Shown here: piece by piece, positions 6,594-12,104 of the stretch
Numbering within the stretch: the first letter of the stretch is position 1
Layout: every line of letters begins with the position of its first letter
NCBI GenBank assembly: GCA_031289285.1
Contig: JAITPT010000054.1
Coordinates: forward strand, 1-15,020
Length of the DNA stretch: 15,020 nt
From: Puniceicoccales bacterium
GTDB taxonomy: Bacteria; Verrucomicrobiota; Verrucomicrobiia; Opitutales; UBA953
Direction of reading: 5' to 3'
Notes under the pieces: generated by a model
Seen by the model: only the letters and a program-made list of their open reading frames with translations
What the model was told of the DNA's origin: nothing
The model's database searches: none
Translations under genes and position numbers: made by a program

Positions 6594-7775
6594 ATGCCGC
6601 TCACCCGCGAAGAACAACTCCGATACAGTCGCCAGCTGCGCCTGCCGCAAATCGGCGAGGCCGGCCAAGAACGTCTGCGCAACATTCGCGTTTTGCTGCT
6701 CGGTCTCGGCGGCCTCGGCTCGCCCGCCGCACTCTATCTCGCCGCCGCCGGAGTCGGTGTGCTCGGCGTCGCGGAGCACGACACCGTCGCCACGCACAAT
6801 CTCCAGAGGCAAATTCTTTTTCGCGAGGCGGACGCCGGTTTGGCGAAACTCGAGGCGGGCTTTGCCGCGCTGCGGGCGCTCAACGCGCAGACGCAGCTTG
6901 TCGCCCACGCGGAGGGGTTGACGCCTGCGAACGCCGCCGCGCTCGTCGCGGGCTACGACATCGTGCTCGACGGCACGGACAACTTCGCGGCGCGTTACCT
7001 CGCCAACGACGTCGCCGTGTTGGCGGGCAAGCCGCTCGTCCACGGGAGCGTTTTCCAATTTTCGGGGCAAGTGGCGGTGTTCGGCGGCAGCGCAGACGCG
7101 CCGTGTTACCGCTGCCTTTTTCCGGAAATGCCTGACCCCGCCTCGGTGCCGACTTGCGAACAGGCAGGCGTTTTCGGTGCGCTTTGCGGCGCGGTCGGCA
7201 GCCTCATGGCGATGGAGGCGGTGAAGCTCGCGACGGGCGCAGGCGAGCCGTTGCGCGGGAAACTTCTCATGCTCGATTTGCTCGCAGGCGCGGCGCGGAC
7301 GGTGCGTGTGCCGCGCAATCCCGCGTGCCCGCTCTGCGGCGATGCGCCGCGTATCACGGCGATTGAGGCGCGAAACTATGTCTTCGGCGGCTGCTGCGCG
7401 ACGGCGGCGGCGGGAGCGACGGGGGCGGCTGGGGCGACGGCGGCAGACGGTGGTGCGCCTATCGAGATTTCTTGCGAGGAGGCTGCGGCGAGGCTGGCGC
7501 GGCGCGGCGCGGTGTTGTTGCTCGACGTGCGGCGGGCGGACGAACGTGCGCTCTGCCGCATCGGCGGTTCGCTTCACATCCCGCTTGCCGAGTTGGCGTC
7601 GCGGATTGGCGAGTTGCCTGTTGGCGCGGAGGTCATCACGCATTGTCACCACGGCCAACGTTCGTTGCTTGCGGCGCAAATCTTGCGTGGGCGCGGGTTC
7701 GCCGACGCCGCCAGTATGCGCGGCGGCATAGACCGCTGGGCAGCGACCCTCGCGCCCGACATGGCACGGTATTGA
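6594..7775 (+). CDS. moeB: MoeB/ThiF-family adenylyltransferase with C-terminal rhodanese domain
   Basis: A predicted 393-residue E1-like enzyme that adenylates the C-terminal Gly-Gly of a small ubiquitin-like sulfur carrier (MoaD/ThiS type), for molybdopterin, thiamine or thiolation pathways. The ATP-binding loop is GLGGLGSP (37-44). QRQILF (71-76) and DGTDNF (126-131) are present. Zinc cysteines are C171/C174 (CYRC) and C245/C248 (CPLC), and the likely catalytic cysteine is C188 in PTCEQAG. An Ala/Gly/Thr-rich linker (about 267-288) leads to a rhodanese domain with active-site C351 in HCHHGQRS. This layout matches MoeZ and MOCS3-like proteins. The ATG at 6594 starts the conserved LTREEQLRYSRQ; another ATG at 6519 would add 25 unconserved residues. 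No sulfur-carrier gene is adjacent, so the pathway cannot be assigned. Confidence 0.93.
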   Translation: MPLTREEQLRYSRQLRLPQIGEAGQERLRNIRVLLLGLGGLGSPAALYLAAAGVGVLGVAEHDTVATHNLQRQILFREADAGLAKLEAGFAALRALNAQTQLVAHAEGLTPANAAALVAGYDIVLDGTDNFAARYLANDVAVLAGKPLVHGSVFQFSGQVAVFGGSADAPCYRCLFPEMPDPASVPTCEQAGVFGALCGAVGSLMAMEAVKLATGAGEPLRGKLLMLDLLAGAARTVRVPRNPACPLCGDAPRITAIEARNYVFGGCCATAAAGATGAAGATAADGGAPIEISCEEAAARLARRGAVLLLDVRRADERALCRIGGSLHIPLAELASRIGELPVGAEVITHCHHGQRSLLAAQILRGRGFADAASMRGGIDRWAATLAPDMARY

Positions 7776-7807
7776 TGCAGCGGGCAGGAAGCGTGGAGCG
7801 TAGCGTG

Positions 7808-7900
7808 AGTGTAGCACAGACAATCCTGTCTGTGTTGCCGTCGCCTCCGGCGACGCTTCGCCCACAGACAGCCCACAGACAGGATTGTCTGTGCCACACT
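7808..7900. repeat. Nested palindromic element between convergent genes
   Basis: Two 27-nt arms (7808-7834 and 7874-7900) are reverse complements with a single mismatch. Each arm also contains its own perfect hairpin: CACAGACA-ATCC-TGTCTGTG at 7815-7834 and CACAGACA-GGAT-TGTCTGTG at 7874-7893. The core holds a third stem, GTCGCC-TCC-GGCGAC (7840-7854), and a duplicated CCCACAGACAG. It lies between the stops of moeB (+) and cysS (-), so it could fold as a bidirectional terminator, although it lacks T-runs. The self-nested design looks more like a mobile palindromic element. Confidence 0.9.
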
Positions 7901-7908
7901 ACATTGGC

Positions 7909-9372
7909 CTACAGCTTTTCCAGCGAGTAGCCGTCTTTGCGGTCAACGGACTTCCAACCGAGGGCGGCAAGCTCGGCGCGGAGGGCGTCGGCACCGGCAA
8001 AGTCTTTCGCCTGTTTGGTAGCCCAGCGGCGTTCGCCAAGCGCGACAACCTCGGCAGGCACGGCGTCGGCAGCACCGGCACCGGCGTCGTCGGTCTTGCC
8101 AGCACTTGCGTAGAGGTCGAGGCCGAGTGCGTAGAGGAGGTTACCGAGGCCAGATAAATCGGCGCGGGCCTGCGCGGCGTCGCGCTCGGGCGCGGTGGCG
8201 ACGGCGAGTACTCCGAAGATTTTGCCGAGGGCACCGGGGATGTTTAGGTCGTCGCGCAGGGTGTCCCATGCGCCCTGAAACTCGCCGTAAGCGGTGAGCG
8301 TTTCCGGCGTCGCGAGCGGGGCGAAGTCGGCGCGGGTGAGGCCGCATTTCTCGAGGAGCTTGTCCGCGCCTTTGCGGATTTTTGTGAGGGCGGAGGCGGC
8401 GTCGGCGAGACCTTTGAGCGTGAAGTTAAGCTGGCTGTGATAGTGGCCAGCGATGAGCGTGTAGCGCACTTCGGTGGGCGTCGCGTGGCGGGCGCGGAGG
8501 TCGTCGAGCGTGTAAAGGTTGCCGAGGCTTTTGGACATTTTTGCGCCGTCCACCATGAGGTGTGCGCAGTGGAACCAGTGGGCGGCAAAGTCTTTTTTGC
8601 CGGTAGCGCATTCGGCTTGGGCGATTTCGTTTTCGTGGTGCGGGAAGCACAGGTCAATGCCGCCGCCGTGGAGGTCGAAGGTTTCGCCGAGAAAATGTGT
8701 GCTCATAGCGGAGCACTCGATGTGCCAGCCCGGGCGGCCTTCGCCCCAAGGGCTTTGCCAGAAGTTGGGGCCGTCGGCAGGCTTGCGGGCCTTCCAGAGG
8801 GCGAAGTCGTTGACGCTCTCGCGGGCGTATTCGTCGGAGTTGTTGACGGTGCCAGCGCTGTTGAGGTCTTGGGCGCGGAGCGTCGAGGTGTCGAGGCGCG
8901 AGAGTTTCCCGTAGTCCGCGCAAGAGTGGATTTTGAAATAGACGGAGCCGTCGGGCGCGGTGTAGGCGTGGCCGTTGGCGATGAGCTTCGTTATCATCGC
9001 GATTTGGAGCGGGATGTTTTCGACGGCGGATGGCTCGACGTGCGGCGGCAGGAGGTTGAGAGCGGCGCAGTCTTGGCGAAACTTTTCCGTCCACTTGGCA
9101 GTGAAGTCGTGCAGCGAGAGGCCTTCCTCTTGGGAGCGGCGGATGGTCTTGTCGTCAACGTCGGTGATGTTGCGGACGTGCCTGACCTCGGTGCCGTCAA
9201 GCTGGAGCACGCGGCGCAGGACGTCTTGGAGGAGGAAGGTGCGGAAGTTGCCGATGTGCGCGGGGCCATAGACCGTAGGGCCGCAGCAATACATGCGATA
9301 GGGAGCATCTGGCTCGCGAGGAGCGAGGGTTTCCTCGGAACGGCTGAGTGTGTTGTGGAGACGGACGGCCAT
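7909..9372 (-). CDS. cysS: Cysteinyl-tRNA synthetase
   Basis: A predicted 487-residue class I aminoacyl-tRNA synthetase that charges tRNA-Cys in the cytoplasm; Escherichia coli CysRS is about 461 residues. The HIGH-type motif is H39-I-G-N42 in YGPAHIGNFRTF, and the KMSKS loop is K278-S282. Zinc ligands appear at C30, C220 (WHIECSAM), H245 and E249 (FPHHENE). The anticodon-binding C-terminal part has an extra Ala/Gly-rich insertion (about 424-440) and ends in the family-typical GYSLEKL-like tail. The frame continues upstream to 9705, but those 111 codons are translated intergenic repeats, so the ATG at 9372 is chosen. It is convergent with moeB and divergent from ispF. The assignment is secure. 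Confidence 0.98.
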   Translation of the reverse strand: MAVRLHNTLSRSEETLAPREPDAPYRMYCCGPTVYGPAHIGNFRTFLLQDVLRRVLQLDGTEVRHVRNITDVDDKTIRRSQEEGLSLHDFTAKWTEKFRQDCAALNLLPPHVEPSAVENIPLQIAMITKLIANGHAYTAPDGSVYFKIHSCADYGKLSRLDTSTLRAQDLNSAGTVNNSDEYARESVNDFALWKARKPADGPNFWQSPWGEGRPGWHIECSAMSTHFLGETFDLHGGGIDLCFPHHENEIAQAECATGKKDFAAHWFHCAHLMVDGAKMSKSLGNLYTLDDLRARHATPTEVRYTLIAGHYHSQLNFTLKGLADAASALTKIRKGADKLLEKCGLTRADFAPLATPETLTAYGEFQGAWDTLRDDLNIPGALGKIFGVLAVATAPERDAAQARADLSGLGNLLYALGLDLYASAGKTDDAGAGAADAVPAEVVALGERRWATKQAKDFAGADALRAELAALGWKSVDRKDGYSLEKL

Positions 9373-9624
9373 ATTGCTGTGAAAAAAGGCGGGGACGGCA
9401 GTGTCGGCAAGCGTAGAGAGGCGAGGGGGGAGACAGCGAATAGGGAAACGAGGAGAAACCACGGATGAACACGAATGGGCACGAATGGGAAAAAAGAAAA
9501 AATAATGATAAAAATTTAACCGCAGATAACGCAGAGAGCGCAGATGGCGGAGATGGCGCAGATGGGAAAAATGGAGACACCGACCGCAGACGAACTCGGA
9601 AGGGCGGAGGTAGGTTTGGGATTT

Positions 9625-9639
9625 CATGTCACAGACATG
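9625..9639. repeat. Small hairpin CATGTC-ACA-GACATG
   Basis: A perfect 6-bp stem with a 3-nt loop, immediately to the left of the 7-bp tandem array at the centre of the large palindrome. Confidence 0.6.
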
Positions 9640-9640
9640 G

Positions 9641-9703
9641 AATTTGAGATTTGAGATTTGAAATTTCAGATTTGGGATTTGAAATTTGAGATTTGAGATT
9701 TTC
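9641..9703. repeat. 7-bp tandem repeat, nine units
   Basis: Nine consecutive 7-bp units with consensus RATTTGA, mixing GATTTGA, AATTTGA, AATTTCA and GATTTGG. The array forms the centre of the large palindrome between cysS and ispF. It is AT-rich in a GC-rich genome. Confidence 0.9.
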
Positions 9704-9911
9704 ATCTGCCATATCTGCCTTATCTGCCTTATCCGCGCTCTCTGCGTTATCTGCGGTTAAAACTTCCTGTCTTTTTTTATCATTTTTATTGTTTTTTTGT
9801 TTTTTTTATTCGTGCCCATTCGTGTCCATCCGTGGTTTCACCTCGTTTTTTTATTTGTCTTCTCCCAACTCCCGAACCTTTTTTTTCATCCACTTCCACA
9901 TTCGCATCTAC

Positions 9912-10397
9912 ATGAGTCCTCCCATCCGTATCGGCGTCGGCTACGACATCCACCCACTAAAACAAGGCCGACGCTGCATCCTCGGCGGCGTCGAAATCCC
10001 GTCCGAAGTCGGCCCCGACGGACACTCCGACGCCGACGTGCTCTGCCACGCCATCGCCGACGCCATCCTCGGCGCAGCTGGCCTGCGCGACATCGGTTTC
10101 TATTTCCCCAACACCGACCCCGCCTGCAAAGACATGTGCTCGCTGGACATCCTGCGCTGCGCCGTCGCCGAAGTCGGCAAACGCGGTTACGCGCTGCAAA
10201 ACATTGACGCAGTCGTCATCGCCGAGCGTCCGAAAATCGCCGCGCACATCGCCGCCATGCAGGCGAGTCTCGCCGCCGCGCTGGGCATCGCGCCCGATTG
10301 CGTCGGCGTAAAAGCGACGACCAACGAAAAACTTGACGACCTCGGCGCAGGCTTAGGCATCGCCGTCCACGCCGTCGCACTCATCGCAAAAATCTAA
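9912..10397 (+). CDS. ispF: 2-C-methyl-D-erythritol 2,4-cyclodiphosphate synthase
   Basis: A predicted 161-residue enzyme of the non-mevalonate (MEP) isoprenoid pathway. It cyclises CDP-methylerythritol 2-phosphate to the cyclodiphosphate, releasing CMP, and acts as a trimer. Zinc ligands are D12 and H14 in GYDIHPL and H46 in DVLCHAIADA. GHSDAD (37-42) and DIGFYFPNTD (60-69) are typical. The CDP-binding TTNEK (136-140) is present, but the loop after it reads LDDLGAGLG rather than the LGFTGRGEG of Escherichia coli. The frame is open back to 9693 through the repeat region; the ATG at 9912 fits the family length (about 159). It is the first gene of a co-directional run and is followed by aguB after 97 bp. 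No ispD fusion or neighbour is seen. Confidence 0.97.
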   Translation: MSPPIRIGVGYDIHPLKQGRRCILGGVEIPSEVGPDGHSDADVLCHAIADAILGAAGLRDIGFYFPNTDPACKDMCSLDILRCAVAEVGKRGYALQNIDAVVIAERPKIAAHIAAMQASLAAALGIAPDCVGVKATTNEKLDDLGAGLGIAVHAVALIAKI

Positions 10398-10494
10398 CCG
10401 CCTCGCCAGCCGCCCACCAGTTTCCCGCCGCCACCCGCCACCCAACCGCTGCCTTTTCCGCTGCTTCTTTTTCCCGAAAAAAAACCTCCCGAAC

Positions 10495-11361
10495 ATGGAC
10501 ACACTCACTCTTGGTCTCATCCAACTTACCGCCGCGCCGACGCCAGCGGAGAACCTCCGCAAAACCATTCCGCGCATCGAAGAGGCTGCCGCGAGCGGCG
10601 CAAAAGTCGTCGCCTTGCAAGAGATGTTCACGACGCGCTATTTTTGCATCCACCAAGACCCCGCGCACTTCGACCTCGCGGAGCCTATCCCCGACGGCGC
10701 GACGACCCGCGAGCTACAAGCCGCCGCGAAGCGCCTTGGCGTCGTCATCGTCGCCCCGTTTTTCGAGTCACGCGGGAGCGAGGTTTATCACAACACCGCT
10801 GCCGTGATTGACGCCGACGGCACCTATCTGGGCAAGTATCGCAAGGCGCACATCCCGCAAGACCCGGCGTTTGAGGAGAAGTTTTATTTCACGCCCGGCG
10901 ACCTCGGCTTCCCCGTTTGGAAAACCGCGCACGGCAACATCGGAGTTCTTATTTGCTGGGACCAGTGGTTCCCCGAAGCCGCCCGCCTCGCCAATCTCGC
11001 CGGTGCCGACGTGCTGATTTACCCGACCGCCATCGGTTGGCTACCCGCCGAAAAAGCCGCACTTGGCGAGGCGCAACATTGCGCGTGGGAGACCGTGCAG
11101 CGCGGCCACGCCGTCGCCAACGGCTGCCATGTCGCGGCGGTCAACCGCGTCGGCGTCGAGGGCGACACCGAGTTTTGGGGGCAAAGTTTTGTCGCCAACC
11201 CCTACGGGCAAGTGCTCGCCCGCGCCTCGGCGGAGCGGGAGCAAGTGCTCGTCGTCGAGTGCGATTTGGCGGGGCAGCGCGAGTTCCGCCGCATCTGGCC
11301 GTTCCTGCGCGACCGCCGCATTGACCTCTACGGCGGGTTGTCAAAATGCCTGCTCGATTGA
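10495..11361 (+). CDS. aguB: N-carbamoylputrescine amidohydrolase
   Basis: A predicted 288-residue nitrilase-superfamily enzyme that hydrolyses N-carbamoylputrescine to putrescine, CO2 and ammonia, the last step of the agmatine route to polyamines. The catalytic triad is visible: E43 in LQEMF, K117 in YRKAHIP and C154 in GVLICWDQWFPEAAR. The HNTAAV segment (99-104) and the IWPFLRDRR C-terminus match this branch more closely than general omega-amidases. The 97-bp gap before it is a pyrimidine-rich stretch without a Shine-Dalgarno sequence. The agmatine deiminase gene (aguA), commonly adjacent, is not in the window and could lie elsewhere. sufT follows closely, so the two are probably co-transcribed. 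Confidence 0.95.
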   Translation: MDTLTLGLIQLTAAPTPAENLRKTIPRIEEAAASGAKVVALQEMFTTRYFCIHQDPAHFDLAEPIPDGATTRELQAAAKRLGVVIVAPFFESRGSEVYHNTAAVIDADGTYLGKYRKAHIPQDPAFEEKFYFTPGDLGFPVWKTAHGNIGVLICWDQWFPEAARLANLAGADVLIYPTAIGWLPAEKAALGEAQHCAWETVQRGHAVANGCHVAAVNRVGVEGDTEFWGQSFVANPYGQVLARASAEREQVLVVECDLAGQREFRRIWPFLRDRRIDLYGGLSKCLLD

Positions 11362-11408
11362 GAAGATTTCCTTCCCTCGACGGCGCGTTTTTCGTTTCTT
11401 GGCGCGGT

Positions 11409-12053
11409 ATGAACGCCGAGTTTTCCGAAAAGGTCGCAGACGTCACTGCGAGCAAGCAATTCGCTCAGAGCAATGATCGCACGCTCTCCCGCGAGGTTTC
11501 TGCCACCATCATTCCGTCGGGCGACCCGATGTCTCTGCCCGCTGGCACACGGGTCAACATCGCCAACCGGCTTGGCGGCAACTTCACGGTCGTTTGCGAC
11601 TTCGGCATGTTTCGCATCAACGGTGCCGACGCCGACTCGCTCGGCGAGCAACCGCCCACCGATGCGCCCGTCGCTGGCCAGACCGACGCCTACGGTTCGC
11701 ACGGTGCCGCCGAGCATCCGGGCCACTCTGGGCCGCCCGACGAGGCCGCTGTCTGGGAGCAGCTGAAAACGGTTTTTGACCCCGAAATCCCTGTCAACAT
11801 CGTTGACCTCGGTCTCGTCTATTCCATGCACGTCCGCCCAATCGAGGGCGCGGCGGACAAGCACAAGGTCGAGGTTTTGATGACGCTTACGGCTCCCGGT
11901 TGTGGCATGGGGCCGGTCATCGCCGAGGATGCCCGCAACCGAGTTCTCACTGTGCCGGGCGTCCACGAGGCCGATGTCAACATCGTTTGGGAACCGCCTT
12001 GGACATCGGACATGATTTCCGAAGCCGGAAAAATGGAGCTTGGTTTGCTGTAA
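11409..12053 (+). CDS. sufT: SufT-family Fe-S cluster assembly protein (MIP18 domain)
   Basis: A predicted 214-residue SufT-type protein, implicated in maturation of iron-sulfur proteins. The N-terminal region carries the SufT-specific segment: REVSATIIPSGD (29-39), LPAGTRVNIANRLGGNFTV (43-61), and FRINGADADSLG (68-79). The C-terminal MIP18/DUF59 domain has VFDPEIPVNIVDLGLVY (122-138) and TAPGCGMG (161-168, C165 conserved), and ends in GKMELGLL. The ATG at 11409 gives 214 residues. An ATG at 11346 overlapping the aguB end would give 235, but its extra residues lack family character. The first ~25 residues overlap a palindromic sequence and look repeat-derived. No other suf genes are seen. Gaps to aguB (47 bp) and the haem protein (51 bp) suggest co-transcription. 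Confidence 0.93.
   Translation: MNAEFSEKVADVTASKQFAQSNDRTLSREVSATIIPSGDPMSLPAGTRVNIANRLGGNFTVVCDFGMFRINGADADSLGEQPPTDAPVAGQTDAYGSHGAAEHPGHSGPPDEAAVWEQLKTVFDPEIPVNIVDLGLVYSMHVRPIEGAADKHKVEVLMTLTAPGCGMGPVIAEDARNRVLTVPGVHEADVNIVWEPPWTSDMISEAGKMELGLL
11442..11477. repeat. REP-like imperfect palindrome inside the sufT 5' end
   Basis: TCACTGC and GCAATGA flank an inner GAGC/GCTC pair, giving an imperfect palindrome within codons for ADVTASKQFAQSND. TCATTGCGAGC...GCAATGA palindromes are familiar dispersed elements in many bacteria, so this may be one that inserted into the 5' part of the gene. The boundaries are approximate. Confidence 0.45.
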
Positions 12054-12104
12054 AAAAGAGGGAAGGGAAGGGGGACAATCGTTTCTCACAACGCTCATAA
12101 CGCC

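Larger units (their letters stand above)
9451..9845. repeat. Large imperfect palindrome in the cysS-ispF divergent region
   Basis: The left arm (about 9451-9564) reads AAACCACGGATGAACACGAA, then an A-rich run, then AACCGCAGATAACGCAGAGA and CAGAT-G repeats. The right arm (about 9702-9845) is the same series in reverse complement, ending in CCATCCGTGGTTTCACCTC. The arms are very similar but differ in the length of their A/T runs. From general knowledge, CCACGGATGAACACG and CCGCAGATAACGCAGA sequences are common dispersed intergenic repeats in Verrucomicrobiota and some other phyla. The palindrome fills most of 9373-9911, which holds no other gene. Promoters for cysS and ispF must lie in or beside it. 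Confidence 0.9.

Noticed and set aside
6147..7865. 572-codon minus-strand open frame
   Set aside because: It is Arg-rich and antisense to the moeB-like gene and partly overlaps the fucosidase gene out of frame.
8437..9468. 343-codon plus-strand open frame
   Set aside because: It is antisense to cysS and lacks any recognisable domain.
9373..9705. N-terminal extension of cysS by 111 codons
   Set aside because: These codons translate tandem and dispersed repeats; CysRS homology begins at the ATG at 9372.
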